A DNA stretch of 64,000 nucleotides from Sphingomonas glacialis (GCF_006439055.1 NZ_RCZC01000008.1:63494-127493), one strand, 5' to 3'. Shown: positions 9,086 through 17,409, counted from the stretch's first letter. Notes: generated from the sequence alone by a model not told the origin. Program-made: numbers and translations.

Positions 9086-10282
9086 CTACCTCTTGTTCGC
9101 CATATCCGCCGTCACCAGCGTTGGCTTGACCTTCTGCCCGGCATTCAGGAACGCGCCCGCCGACTGCACGACTTTCTCGGTGCCGTTGAGACCGTCGGTA
9201 ATCGCTACGCCGCTGTCGGACACTTCACCCACCTTGATCGAACGCCGGACGAGCTTGTCGTCGGGACCAACGACATACACGTAATTGCCCTTGTCGTCGC
9301 TCTGGATCGCGGCGTTGGGGAGTTCGGGAACGTTGGTCGTCCCCGCAACGATCGCCGCCGAGGCGAAGCCGCCGGGGCGCAGCGCGGGATCGTAGTTGAG
9401 CGCGATGCGCGCGATGCCCTGGCGGGTCGTCGGGTCGATCACGGGAGAGACCTGCCACACTTCGCCGGTGAACACCGTGGCGCCGCCGACCGGGGTGACG
9501 CGCGCCTGCGATCCGACATGCAGTCCGCGCAGATCGTTCTCGCTGACCTGCGCGCGCAGTTCGAGCTGGCCGCCCTCGGCCATGCGGAACAGCACGCCCG
9601 CACCGGCGCTGACGACCTGACCCGCCTCGACGCTGCGCGTGAGCACGAGACCGCGGGCAGGCGCGCGAACGTCGAGCCGGCCGTTGCTCGCCTGCTGCTG
9701 CGCGAGCTGCGCCTGCGCGACCTTGACGCGTGCAAACGCTGCGTCGCGCGTGGCGGTCTTGGTCTCGATATCGGCACGCGAGATGAAGCCGCGCGAGACG
9801 AGCTGCTTGGCTCGGTCGAGCTCGGACTGGGCGAGCGTCGCATCGGCCTGCGAGACCTTGATCTGCGCGGCGAGCGACGCCGCGGTCTGCGTCTGGACCG
9901 AGCGATCGACCTGCGCGAGCACCTGGCCCTTTTCGACCCACTGGCCGGGCTCGACGAGCACGCGCGTGACGATGCCGCCTTCGCCCGACACGCCGATCGG
10001 CATCTCGCGCCGCGCGGCGAGCGACCCCGTCGCGGTGACGGTGCGCGCCACCGCCGACCGGCCGGGCACGACGACCGAGACGAGCGGCAGCTGCTCGGTC
10101 GCCTTTTGCGGCGCAGTCGCACGGTGGCCGAAGAAGACGTATCCGAGGATCACGATCGCGAGCACAGCGACGACGATTCCCGCGATCAGACCCCAGCGCG
10201 GCCCGCGCGGCGCAGGCTCGCCGGGCAGCGCGATGACGTCTTCCGTACCGATCGTCCGCGTCTCATATTGCATCTGCGTCAT
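9086..10282 (-). CDS. RND efflux periplasmic adaptor subunit
   Basis: 398 residues. One N-terminal membrane anchor (about 30-50, WGLIAGIVVAVLAIVILGYVF) is followed by a lipoyl/barrel-sandwich half (GIVTRVLVEPGQWVEKGQVL), a coiled-coil hairpin rich in Ala and Gln, the second lipoyl half, and a beta-barrel domain. This is the membrane fusion protein partnering the permease encoded 4 bp downstream. An alternative start at the fourth codon (MQYETR) is possible; the choice changes only three residues. Confidence 0.9.
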   Translation of the reverse strand: MTQMQYETRTIGTEDVIALPGEPAPRGPRWGLIAGIVVAVLAIVILGYVFFGHRATAPQKATEQLPLVSVVVPGRSAVARTVTATGSLAARREMPIGVSGEGGIVTRVLVEPGQWVEKGQVLAQVDRSVQTQTAASLAAQIKVSQADATLAQSELDRAKQLVSRGFISRADIETKTATRDAAFARVKVAQAQLAQQQASNGRLDVRAPARGLVLTRSVEAGQVVSAGAGVLFRMAEGGQLELRAQVSENDLRGLHVGSQARVTPVGGATVFTGEVWQVSPVIDPTTRQGIARIALNYDPALRPGGFASAAIVAGTTNVPELPNAAIQSDDKGNYVYVVGPDDKLVRRSIKVGEVSDSGVAITDGLNGTEKVVQSAGAFLNAGQKVKPTLVTADMANKR

Positions 10283-10655
10283 ATCCCCGACCTTTTGGCC
10301 CGACCCCTCGGCTCGACCCGGTAGGTCTCGCCTAGCGCCGCCGACCCGAGCCGACGACCCTCTTCCACCACTGTGTTATCGAAATACATCACCGACCTCA
10401 AGGGGGCCGTTACATGCGCAGGTCAATGCCGCGATTCGCCACGTTTCGCAACAAGATCGCACCGCATCACGGCAACATCGTTTCGCGCTGCAGCACGATC
10501 GCGACATGAATGGCGACGCGGCGCGAAATAGGTCGGGGCGGTGGCGCAATGGCAACACCGTGGCATCCGGTCCGCATCGTTCATCGCCCGTTGCCACAAG
10601 AGCTGGCACAGCATCGGGCAAGGGGCCGACCGGCTCCGAACACCGGGAGTATGAT
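10283..10655. other. 373-bp intergenic region between divergent RND operon and SIMPL gene
   Basis: Open frames cross this stretch, but none has a plausible ribosome binding site or a recognisable product; they are frame shadows of GC-rich DNA. It must hold the promoters for the leftward RND operon and the rightward SIMPL gene. A modest AT-richer patch at about 10370-10395 is a possible promoter zone for the efflux operon. I see no confident -35/-10 pair, no riboswitch and no regulator gene. Confidence 0.5.
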
Positions 10656-11378
10656 ATGCGTTCGACCTTCCTTCTTCTCGCGCCTGCGCTGATCCTGGCC
10701 GCCGGCGCCGCCTCGGCGCAGACCGTGCCAGCCGTGCCGACCGTCCTCGCCGATGGCACGCTGCTCGACATTTCGGCCGAGGGCCGCACCAGCCGCGTGC
10801 CCGACATCGCGACGATCCGCGCCGGGGTGATGACGCAGGGCCAGACCGCCGCCGCTGCGCTGACCGACAATGCCAGCCGAATGGCGCGCGTGCTCGCCGC
10901 GCTGAAGCAGGCAGGCGTGGCGGCGCGCGATATCCGGACCGCCAACGTCTCGCTCAGCCCGCAATATCGCTATGCCGACGGCCAGGCGCCCGTGGTGACG
11001 GGCTATCAGGCGTCGAACAGCGTCGCGATCCGCTTCCGCGACGTGGCGAAGTCGGGCGCGATCCTCGATGCGCTCGTCGCGCAGGGGGCCAACCAGATCG
11101 ACGGCCCGAGCCTGTCGCTCGACCAGCCCGACGCCGCGCTCGACGAAGCGCGCATCTCGGCGGTCAAGATCGCGACCGCCCGCGCGCAGCTCTACGCCAA
11201 GGCGGCGGGGCTGAGCGTGGTGCGAGTCGTGTCGATCACCGAGAGCGGCGCAAACGATGGCGGCGCGCAACCGCCGATGGTGTTCATGGCGCGCGCCAAG
11301 GCGGCGCCGTCGACCGAGATCAGCGCCGGCGAGACCGACGTATCGGTGACGCTCGCGGTGCGTTTCCTGCTGAAATGA
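10656..11378 (+). CDS. SIMPL (DUF541) domain periplasmic protein
   Basis: 240 residues from the ATG at 10656; a GGGAG Shine-Dalgarno lies about 6 bases upstream. A signal peptide ends at about residue 22 (ILAAGAASA). The mature part has the SIMPL pattern: LLDISAEGRTSRVPDIATI near the start, an ANVSLSPQYRY stretch in the middle, and a C-terminal DVSVTLAVRFLL strand. SIMPL proteins are periplasmic or outer-membrane-associated, linked in some species to oxidative stress, with no fixed activity. The gene ends just before a shared terminator hairpin. Confidence 0.88.
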   Translation: MRSTFLLLAPALILAAGAASAQTVPAVPTVLADGTLLDISAEGRTSRVPDIATIRAGVMTQGQTAAAALTDNASRMARVLAALKQAGVAARDIRTANVSLSPQYRYADGQAPVVTGYQASNSVAIRFRDVAKSGAILDALVAQGANQIDGPSLSLDQPDAALDEARISAVKIATARAQLYAKAAGLSVVRVVSITESGANDGGAQPPMVFMARAKAAPSTEISAGETDVSVTLAVRFLLK

Positions 11379-11384
11379 CAAAAA

Positions 11385-11410
11385 GGCCGCCGGGATTGCT
11401 CCCGGCGGCC
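11385..11410 (-). terminator. rho-independent terminator hairpin between convergent genes
   Basis: A perfect 11-bp stem, ggccgccggga / tcccggcggcc, encloses a 4-base loop. On the minus strand it is followed by a TTTTT run, so it mainly terminates the leftward glsB-like gene. The rightward SIMPL gene stops 7 bases before it and may also use it. Confidence 0.85.
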
Positions 11411-11433
11411 CATTTGCCAGTCTGTCGCTAGGT

Positions 11434-11688
11434 TTAGCGGACAGTACCGCGACGGATCAGATTGACGATCGCCAGCAGGATGATTGCACCGATCAGCGAA
11501 TACAGGAACGTCGTGATAGTAACGACCTGGTTGATCCCGGCGCCGAACAGGAACGACGCGATCACCGAACCAATAATGCCGACGACGATATTCAGGATGA
11601 TGCCCTGCTGACCATCGGTCCGCATCACCATGCTGGCAAGCCAACCGCAGACGCCACCGACTATAAGCCAAACAATGAGACCGATCAT
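11434..11688 (-). CDS. GlsB/YeaQ/YmgE family stress-response membrane protein
   Basis: 84 residues from the ATG at 11688. An ATG four codons upstream (11700) is in frame, but the intervening bases read GGAGGGTAAG and serve as the Shine-Dalgarno, so the inner start is chosen. Sequence: MIGLIVWLIVGGVCGWLA, then MVMRTDGQQGIILNIVVGIIGS and a last hydrophobic segment. These are three glycine-rich transmembrane stretches typical of the transglycosylase-associated family. Such proteins are small inner-membrane proteins often induced by general stress. A terminator hairpin follows at 11385-11410. Confidence 0.92.
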   Translation of the reverse strand: MIGLIVWLIVGGVCGWLASMVMRTDGQQGIILNIVVGIIGSVIASFLFGAGINQVVTITTFLYSLIGAIILLAIVNLIRRGTVR

Positions 11689-11786
11689 CTTACCCTCCAT
11701 TTGCCCGGGTGCATCCGGGATACGGGGGTAAGACTCACGACTGGCAAACTTTGTTCCGGGGCCGGTCTGAGCCGACGCCGATCACC

Positions 11787-12086
11787 TCAATATTTTTGCT
11801 GGCGCTCGTAGAGCGACTTGTAATGCTGGATCCGCGTGACGCGCAGGCCGGGCATGCCCGAGCGATCGATCGCGCGCTGCCAGCCGGCGAATTCCTCGAC
11901 CGTCAGGCCGTAGCGTTCGCAGACTTCGTCGACGGTCAGCAGGCCGCCATTGACCGCTGCCACGACCTCCGCCTTGCGGCGCACAACCCAGCGCGTCGTC
12001 TCGGGCGGGGGGAGCGATTCGAGCGTCAGCGGCTCTCCGAGCGGTCCGATCACCTTGGCTGGGCGGATCTTCTGGTTTTCGATCAT
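11787..12086 (-). CDS. sciP: DUF1153 protein, SciP-type inhibitor of CtrA
   Basis: 99 residues from the ATG at 12086, preceded by a GAGG Shine-Dalgarno; the longer open frame to 12122 adds unrelated residues. The core PLTLESLPPPETTRWVVRRK, then AEVVAAVNGGLL, and the C-terminal GLRVTRIQHYKSLYERQ are the DUF1153 signature. In Caulobacter crescentus SciP is a small helix-turn-helix protein that binds the response regulator CtrA and blocks transcription of its targets. By homology it acts in the cytoplasm on the CtrA regulon; in sphingomonads that regulon is expected to include motility genes. It stands alone here, with no ctrA nearby. Confidence 0.9.
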   Translation of the reverse strand: MIENQKIRPAKVIGPLGEPLTLESLPPPETTRWVVRRKAEVVAAVNGGLLTVDEVCERYGLTVEEFAGWQRAIDRSGMPGLRVTRIQHYKSLYERQQKY

Positions 12087-12186
12087 CGTTGAAACCTCGT
12101 GTGGGGCGGGGGACCCCGTCATCTCAGTAACGGCTTTACGCCGGCGGACTTGAACGCCGGCTAAAGCGGCTCGGTAAACAACATCT

Positions 12187-12432
12187 TCATTCCTGGGCCC
12201 CGCAGACGGGGGTTGCGATCAGCCGTGCAACAGCCAGGTTGAAGCAGCCGTGCGCGGGGGCGAACCAATCGGGCATGCTGTGCACGGGTGGAAGATGCGC
12301 CTGGATCATCGCCGTCGGGCTTGCCGCCTGGCGCGCCGCGACTCCGACCATCAGCACGGCCAGGTCGGGCGGGAGCGCCACGACGGTGGCGTCGGCTTCA
12401 AATCGGGCGAAATTCAGGTCCACGCAGCACAT
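12187..12432 (-). CDS. possible small hypothetical protein
   Basis: 81 residues from the ATG at 12432 (MCCVDLNFARFEADATVVAL) to the stop at 12187. The composition is ordinary for a small cytosolic protein, with a hydrophobic stretch PPDLAVLMVGVAARQAA. I recognise no family and the Shine-Dalgarno is weak. It sits between sciP and the divergent mnmA, whose promoter would lie just upstream. It could be a spurious open frame; codon usage appears compatible with the neighbours. Confidence 0.35.
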   Translation of the reverse strand: MCCVDLNFARFEADATVVALPPDLAVLMVGVAARQAASPTAMIQAHLPPVHSMPDWFAPAHGCFNLAVARLIATPVCGAQE

Positions 12433-12511
12433 CCGATTGTGGTTCGAAGGGATGCTGTACGGGCAAGGTCCTAAAGGGCAGGTAAAGCCGCCGAAGATCT
12501 TTTCGATACTT

Positions 12512-12547
12512 TTGCATCGCGGCGGGCGAACGCCTATCTGGCGGGGC
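12512..12547 (+). promoter_or_regulatory. putative sigma-70 promoter of mnmA giving a leaderless mRNA
   Basis: TTGCAT (12512-12517) and TATCTG (12535-12540) are separated by exactly 17 bases. The expected transcription start is about 12547, one base before the mnmA ATG at 12548. No good Shine-Dalgarno precedes that ATG. Both facts fit leaderless translation. Prediction from sequence only. Confidence 0.5.
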
Positions 12548-13654
12548 ATGGATACAGGTGAATTTCAACTGGGCGCCGATCTGGCGGGCAAGCGCATCGT
12601 CGTGGCGATGTCGGGCGGCGTCGACAGCTCGGTCGTGGCGGCACTCGCCGCTCGGACCGGGGCCGAGACGATCGGCATCACGCTCCAGCTCTACGACCAT
12701 GGCGAAGCGATCGGGCGCGCGGGCTCGTGCTGTGCGGGGCGCGACATTCGCGATGCGCGCAGTGTCTGCGACCGACTCGGCATCGCGCATTATGTGTTCG
12801 ATCATGAGTCGCGCTTCCGCGACCAGGTGATCGATCGCTTCGCGGACGATTATCTCGCCGGGCGCACGCCGATTCCGTGCATCCAGTGCAACATGGGACC
12901 GAAATTCACCGATCTGCTCGCCGCCGCACGCGATCTCGGCGCGGACTGCCTGGCAACGGGGCATTATGTGCGCCGAGTCGAGGGGCCGGGCGGGGCCGAA
13001 CTCCACCGCGCCGCCGACCCGGCGCGCGACCAGAGCTATTTCCTGTTCGCGACGACGCAGGCGCAGCTCGATTACCTGCGCTTCCCGCTCGGCGCGATGC
13101 CCAAGCCGCGCGTGCGCGAACTGGCGGCCGAGCTGGGCTTGGGTGTGGCGGGCAAGCCCGACAGCCAGGACATCTGCTTCGTGCCCGACGGCGATTACGC
13201 CTCGCTCGTCAAGAAACTGCGGCCCGATGCCGATACCAGCGGCGAGATCGTCGACGAGACCGGGCGCGTGCTCGGCAAGCATCGCGGGCTGATCCACTTC
13301 ACTGTCGGCCAGCGCCGCGGGCTCGAGATCGGCGGTACGCCCGAGCCGCTCTACGTCATCCGGCTCGACGCTGCGGCGAAGCGCGTCGTGGTGGGACCGA
13401 AGGCGGCGTTAGGGGTGAGCGCGGCGCGGCTGAGCGGGGTCAACTGGCTTGCGGGCGACTATCGCGGGCCGATGACCGCCAAGGTGCGCTCGCTCGCCAA
13501 GCCGGTCGCGGCGCATTTCGATGGCGATCGCGTGGTCTTCGACGCGCCCGAATATGGCGTCGCGCCGGGGCAGGCGACGGTGCTCTATGCCGGCGACCGG
13601 GTGCTGGGCGGCGGCTGGATCGAGGAGACCGAGAGCGCGCTGGTCCCGGCGTAA
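12548..13654 (+). CDS. mnmA: tRNA-specific 2-thiouridylase MnmA
   Basis: 368 residues from the ATG at 12548. A PP-loop VVAMSGGVDSSVVAAL near residue 20-30 binds ATP. TPIPCIQCNMGPKF and GKPDSQDICFVPDG carry the two catalytic cysteines that take sulfur and form the persulfide or disulfide during 2-thiolation of U34 in tRNA Lys, Glu and Gln. FTVGQRRGL marks the central domain, and a C-terminal barrel completes the normal length. The open frame extends upstream to 12239 but that part has no homology and lies over a putative promoter. Transcribed alone. Confidence 0.95.
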   Translation: MDTGEFQLGADLAGKRIVVAMSGGVDSSVVAALAARTGAETIGITLQLYDHGEAIGRAGSCCAGRDIRDARSVCDRLGIAHYVFDHESRFRDQVIDRFADDYLAGRTPIPCIQCNMGPKFTDLLAAARDLGADCLATGHYVRRVEGPGGAELHRAADPARDQSYFLFATTQAQLDYLRFPLGAMPKPRVRELAAELGLGVAGKPDSQDICFVPDGDYASLVKKLRPDADTSGEIVDETGRVLGKHRGLIHFTVGQRRGLEIGGTPEPLYVIRLDAAAKRVVVGPKAALGVSAARLSGVNWLAGDYRGPMTAKVRSLAKPVAAHFDGDRVVFDAPEYGVAPGQATVLYAGDRVLGGGWIEETESALVPA

Positions 13655-13765
13655 GCGCGCCGGCGGGGGCGGGAGCAGCAGGGCGGCGGTTCGAGTCGTT
13701 GCGCCGCGTCCGGCTCTGGTTCGCCTTCAAGGATGGATCAGCGTTCCCAAACGCCGCCGCGACGG

Positions 13766-14488
13766 TCAGGTCGGATCGTCCCAGATGTCGGGTGCCAGCC
13801 CGAACAGGCGGGTCAACGTATCGCGACCGAGCGGAGTCACGATCACTGCGCGCGACCCTGCGATCGGACGGAGCCATAGCGTGTCGATCGAATGCGCGAG
13901 CAAGGCTTTACCGACCGCCCCGGCAATGTGCGGGCGACGCTCGCTCCAGTCGAGGCAAGGCCGACAAAAGGCTCGGCCGCCACGCCGGCCAGCTGCCCTG
14001 GGGATTTCGATGCCGAGGCTTCGCAACAGGTCCGTGCCCCGCTCGGTGACTTCGCCACCGTCTGCGCCCAGCCTGATCTCGCCGCGCGTGATCATCCGGT
14101 CGGCGATCCCGACCGCCACGCGCCCGGCCAGATGATCGTAGCACGTCCTGGCCCGCCGCATCATGACATCCCTCGGGCCGGTCCGGAGCGGGCGATGTCG
14201 CGCGATCGCCCCGGTCGCGGCGACGGCCATCATCGATTCGATCATCTGCGCGATCGCAGGCGTCGCAACGCGGTGGTACCGGTGGCGGCCCTGGCGCTCG
14301 ACCGCAAGCAGCTCCCCCGCCACCAGCTTGGCGAGATGACTGCTTGCCGTCTGTGGGGTCACGCCGGCGACAGTGGCGAGTTCGGTCGCGGTGAGCGCCC
14401 TCCCATCCATCAGTGCGACCAGCATGCTGGCGCGCGCCGGATCGCCGACCAGCGCGGCGATGCCCGCGAAGGCGTTGGTCGTGAGCAT
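13766..14488 (-). CDS. ArsR-like winged-helix transcriptional regulator
   Basis: 240 residues from the ATG at 14488, preceded by AGGAG. The first 90 residues form an ArsR-type winged helix: LVGDPARASMLVALMDGRAL, then ELATVAGVTPQTASSHLAKL and a wing VERQGRHRYHRV. The C-terminal 130 residues contain FCRPCLDWSERRPHI, a conserved pair of cysteines next to His, as in a known subgroup of long ArsR-like regulators. It diverges from a NIPSNAP-ABM gene pair across 120 bp, which makes that pair its likely target. The inducer is unknown. Confidence 0.85.
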   Translation of the reverse strand: MLTTNAFAGIAALVGDPARASMLVALMDGRALTATELATVAGVTPQTASSHLAKLVAGELLAVERQGRHRYHRVATPAIAQMIESMMAVAATGAIARHRPLRTGPRDVMMRRARTCYDHLAGRVAVGIADRMITRGEIRLGADGGEVTERGTDLLRSLGIEIPRAAGRRGGRAFCRPCLDWSERRPHIAGAVGKALLAHSIDTLWLRPIAGSRAVIVTPLGRDTLTRLFGLAPDIWDDPT

Positions 14489-14537
14489 GCGGCACTCCTC
14501 TCGAGATACGCCGGGGTACCACGTTCCCGACATGCAT

Positions 14538-14557
14538 GCTTCGATCGCGCTCGAAGC
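14538..14557. promoter_or_regulatory. candidate operator (inverted repeat) in the ArsR-NIPSNAP intergenic gap
   Basis: gcttcga and tcgaagc form a perfect 7-bp inverted repeat with a 6-base centre. It lies midway between the divergent regulator start (14488) and the NIPSNAP start (14609), where an ArsR-type repressor would be expected to bind. Confidence 0.45.
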
Positions 14558-14608
14558 GTCGAGGCCGTGTGGGCGGCTAGATCGCGGTGGCCGACAGGAG
14601 ACACGACG

Positions 14609-14938
14609 ATGCTGACATGCTTCATACGATACGAAATCGACCCGTACCGCGTCGACGCCTTCGAGCATTACGCTCGTACTTGGGGCGAAGCCATCCCACG
14701 CTGCGGTGCGGATCTGATCGGGTATTTCGCGCCGGCGGAAGGGTCCGCCACCACCGCTTACGGTGTCTACTCGGTGGCCGATCTGGCGGCGTACGAAGCG
14801 TATCGCGCGCGATTGCGAGACGATCCGCTTGGTCGCGAGAATTACGCGTTCGCCAAGCGCGAGCGCTTCATCACGCGCGAGGACCGCATCTTTTTGCGAC
14901 TGGCCTCCACGCCCCATGCGCCCCTGGTGACGGGATGA
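14609..14938 (+). CDS. NIPSNAP family protein
   Basis: 109 residues from the ATG at 14609 with CAGGAG 8 bases upstream. LTCFIRYEIDPYRVDAFEHY, then WGEAIPRCGADLIGYF, is the NIPSNAP pattern, a dimeric alpha/beta barrel of the ferredoxin-like type. The biochemical role of bacterial members is not settled. Its stop overlaps the ATG of the next gene (ATGA), forming an operon with another small alpha/beta-barrel protein. Probably controlled by the divergent ArsR-like regulator. Confidence 0.82.
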   Translation: MLTCFIRYEIDPYRVDAFEHYARTWGEAIPRCGADLIGYFAPAEGSATTAYGVYSVADLAAYEAYRARLRDDPLGRENYAFAKRERFITREDRIFLRLASTPHAPLVTG

Positions 14939-15288
14939 TCGCGGTGATTTTCGAGGTCGTCCCCGCAGAAGGCCGCAAGGCGCAGTATCTCGATCTCGCT
15001 GCGGCGCTGGCAAAGGACCTCAAGGCTGTCGACGGCTTCATTTCGGTCGAGCGGTTCCAGAGTCTGGGCGATCCGCGCAAGCTGCTGTCGCTTTCGTTCT
15101 TTCGGGACGAGCAGGCCGTCGCGCAATGGCGCAACACCGCGACGCACCGCGCCACCCAAGCGCAGGGGCGAACCGACGTGTTCGCCGACTATCGGCTCCG
15201 CGTCGCCGAAGTGGCGCGCGATTACGGCATGTTCGAGCGTGCCGAGGTGCCATCTGACAGCCGGCGCGTGCATCAGGCGGCACCGTAG
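14935..15288 (+). CDS. antibiotic biosynthesis monooxygenase (ABM) domain protein
   Basis: 117 residues. VIFEVVPAEGRKAQYLDLAA, FISVERFQSLGDPRKLLSLSFF and AVAQWRNTATHRATQAQGR are typical of ABM-type dimeric alpha/beta barrels, which include quinol or small-aromatic monooxygenases and haem-degrading relatives. Translationally coupled to the NIPSNAP gene. Family assignment is firm; substrate is not known. The 3' end overlaps the convergent small gene at 15273-15530 by 16 bp. Confidence 0.8.
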   Translation: MIAVIFEVVPAEGRKAQYLDLAAALAKDLKAVDGFISVERFQSLGDPRKLLSLSFFRDEQAVAQWRNTATHRATQAQGRTDVFADYRLRVAEVARDYGMFERAEVPSDSRRVHQAAP

Positions 15289-15530
15289 CGTGAAGAGCCC
15301 AAGTGCGTCGCCGCTACGCCGCTATGCCCCCATCGTGCCGGCGGCACCGCTCGGCACTTGAGGCCGCTATCCGTACGGCGTGCCTCGCGCGCGCCCCAGG
15401 CGCGGTCGGCGTAGCGGTCCGCGAGCTCTGCGTGTGCGGCTCGCGCGGTTGGATCCATGGCTTTCGCGCTCGCGGCGCGTTCGGCGATCTCGCGCTTGAG
15501 CGAATAGTCGATGTCGTACAGCGGTATCAT
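15273..15530 (-). CDS. small hypothetical protein
   Basis: 85 residues from MIPLYDIDYSLKREIAER at 15530. The N-terminal half is a charged, alanine-rich helical stretch (AMDPTARAAHAELADRYADR) of the kind seen in many short uncharacterised sphingomonad proteins. The C-terminal third is less protein-like. The in-frame upstream ATG at 15581 would add 17 residues of unlikely sequence. Convergent with the ABM gene, with which it overlaps slightly. No function is proposed. Confidence 0.5.
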   Translation of the reverse strand: MIPLYDIDYSLKREIAERAASAKAMDPTARAAHAELADRYADRAWGAREARRTDSGLKCRAVPPARWGHSGVAATHLGSSRYGAA

Positions 15531-15634
15531 GGCAGGCCCTTGGCGCTCCAAGCGGGGGCATTCCCGGCCCACTGTCACCATCCCGCTCGCGGCAGGATCG
15601 GTGATGAGGCCCCGCTATACCACGGTTTGCACCC

Positions 15635-16468
15635 TCAGCTAAGTAAGAACGTGCCCTCCATCACCGTGACGCACGATCCGCCGAGCACGACACGCTCGCC
15701 GTCGAGCCGGCAGGTCAGATGCCCGCCGCGCGCGCTCGCTTGGTACGCCGTGAAGCGATCGCGGCCGAGGCGAGCGGCCCAATAGGGCGTCATCACGGCA
15801 TGCGCCGAGCCCGTCACCGGATCCTCGTCGATGCCGGCACCGGGGGCGAAGACGCGGCTGATCACGTCGGTGTCGTCGCCGGGCGCGGTGACGATCGTCA
15901 GCACGTCGACCTCGGCATCGGCGCCGCTTGCGGGGTCGGCGCCCGACGGGCGGCCGAGCAGCCGGAAATCGGGATCGAGCGCGCGGATCTGGTCGGCATG
16001 CTCGAGCACGATCAGCGCATAGCGATGCGGGTGCCACAGCGTCTCGACCGCCGAGTCGAGTCCGAGCCCAGCGACGATGTGCGGCAGCGGCTTGGGGGCA
16101 GGGGCCCATGCCGGCAGCGCCAGCTCATAGCTGTCGCCCGCGCGCGTGACGGTCAGGATCCCGGCCTTGCGCGTGCGGAAGGTGACAGCATCGCGCTCGG
16201 GGTCGCTCGACAGCACGAAATGCCCGCTCGCCAGCGTCGCATGGCCGCACAGCACGACTTCGTTGGTCGGGGTGAACCAGCGCAGCTCGAAATCGGCGGC
16301 GCCGCTCGCGTCGGGGAGGATGAAGGCGGTTTCGCTGAGGTTGTTCTCGGCCGCGATCGCCTGCAGCACTGCATCGTCGAGCCAGGCGGCGAGCGGCATC
16401 ACCGCCGCCGGATTGCCCTTGAAGGCTTCGCTCGCGAACGCGTCGATTTGGACGATCGGCAGTCTCAT
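15635..16468 (-). CDS. PhzF family isomerase/epimerase
   Basis: 277 residues from the ATG at 16468, overlapping the CDF stop (ATGA). QIDAFASEAFKGNPAAV at the start, the catalytic Glu in AAENNLSETAFIL, CGHATLASGH and GIDEDPVTGSAHAVMTPYWA are all PhzF signatures. The fold is a diaminopimelate-epimerase-like duplicated barrel; members isomerise small acids, but the substrate here is not evident. Last gene of the pdxH-CDF-phzF operon. The open frame continues upstream to 18094 only as a shadow of those genes. Confidence 0.9.
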   Translation of the reverse strand: MRLPIVQIDAFASEAFKGNPAAVMPLAAWLDDAVLQAIAAENNLSETAFILPDASGAADFELRWFTPTNEVVLCGHATLASGHFVLSSDPERDAVTFRTRKAGILTVTRAGDSYELALPAWAPAPKPLPHIVAGLGLDSAVETLWHPHRYALIVLEHADQIRALDPDFRLLGRPSGADPASGADAEVDVLTIVTAPGDDTDVISRVFAPGAGIDEDPVTGSAHAVMTPYWAARLGRDRFTAYQASARGGHLTCRLDGERVVLGGSCVTVMEGTFLLS

Positions 16469-17409
16469 GCGCGCTTCCCGAACCAGTGGGGGGTGACGTC
16501 GGCTTCGACCAGCGGGTTGTCGGTATCGACATGCCCCTCTGGATCGAGATGGATCAGCAGTTCGACCTTGGGAAACGCCTGGCGCAGCGCGCGCTCGACG
16601 CCTTCGACGACGAGATGCGCCTGCGCGACGGTGATGTCGCGCGCGACCTCCATGTGGAACTGCGCGAAATCGTGCGAGCCCGAGTGGCGCGTGCGGAAAT
16701 CGTGGATACCCTTGATGCCGGGCTGGCGCGCGGCGACTTCGATGAAGTCGCGGCGCATGTCTTCGGGCCATTCCTTGTCCATCAGCTGGTCGATCGCGCT
16801 CGACGAGGCGCGGAACGCCCCGAAGGCGAGCCACAGCGCGATGATGATGCCGAAGATCGGATCGGCGCTGTGCCAGCCGAGATATTGGTCGAGCACCAGC
16901 GCGATGATCACCGAGCCGTTGAGCAGCACGTCGGACTGATAATGGACGTTGTCGGCGACGATCGCGACCGATCCGGTGCGGCGGATCACGCTGCGCTGAT
17001 AGGCGAGCAGCACCATCGTCGCGACGATCGCGATCACCGAAACACCGATGCCGAATTCGGCGCCCTGCGTCGGCTCCTTGCTGCCGAGCGCCATTACCGC
17101 GCGCCACGCGATGCCCGCGGCCGACGCGGTGATCAGCATGACCTGGAACAAAGCCGCAAGCGCCTCGGCCTTGCCGTGCCCGAAGCGATGGTCGTGGTCG
17201 GCCGGCTGCGCGGCGAGGCGCACGCCGTAGAGCGTCACGAGGCTGGCGAGCAGGTCGAGCCCCGAATCGGCGAGGCTGCCGAGCATCGCGACCGAGCCCG
17301 TAGACCAGGCGGCATAGGTTTTGAGCGCGATCAGGCCGCACGCCATTGCCACGCTCGCAAGCGCGGCGCGGACGGTATGCGGGATGGCGCGGCGCTGGTC
17401 TTCGGTCAT
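16465..17409 (-). CDS. cation diffusion facilitator (CDF) family transporter
   Basis: 314 residues. Membrane segments begin at about residue 13. The motif SLADSGLDLLASLVTLYGVR and the following DHDHRFGHGKAEALAAL carry the Asp and His ligands of the divalent-metal site. The C-terminal cytosolic domain includes GSHDFAQFHMEVARDITVAQAH. The resemblance is to FieF-type exporters of zinc, iron or cadmium. It is coupled to pdxH upstream and phzF downstream by 4-bp overlaps. Confidence 0.9.
   Translation of the reverse strand: MTEDQRRAIPHTVRAALASVAMACGLIALKTYAAWSTGSVAMLGSLADSGLDLLASLVTLYGVRLAAQPADHDHRFGHGKAEALAALFQVMLITASAAGIAWRAVMALGSKEPTQGAEFGIGVSVIAIVATMVLLAYQRSVIRRTGSVAIVADNVHYQSDVLLNGSVIIALVLDQYLGWHSADPIFGIIIALWLAFGAFRASSSAIDQLMDKEWPEDMRRDFIEVAARQPGIKGIHDFRTRHSGSHDFAQFHMEVARDITVAQAHLVVEGVERALRQAFPKVELLIHLDPEGHVDTDNPLVEADVTPHWFGKRA

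Noticed and set aside
11730..11757. GGAAC box upstream of the GlsB-like gene as an EcfG general stress promoter
   Set aside because: GGAAC is present at 11753-11757 on the minus strand, but no cGTT lies at the required spacing, so the promoter call is not supported.
13680..13710. ggcggttcgagtcgttgcgc as a T-arm of a tRNA after mnmA
   Set aside because: No acceptor, D or anticodon arms can be formed around it.
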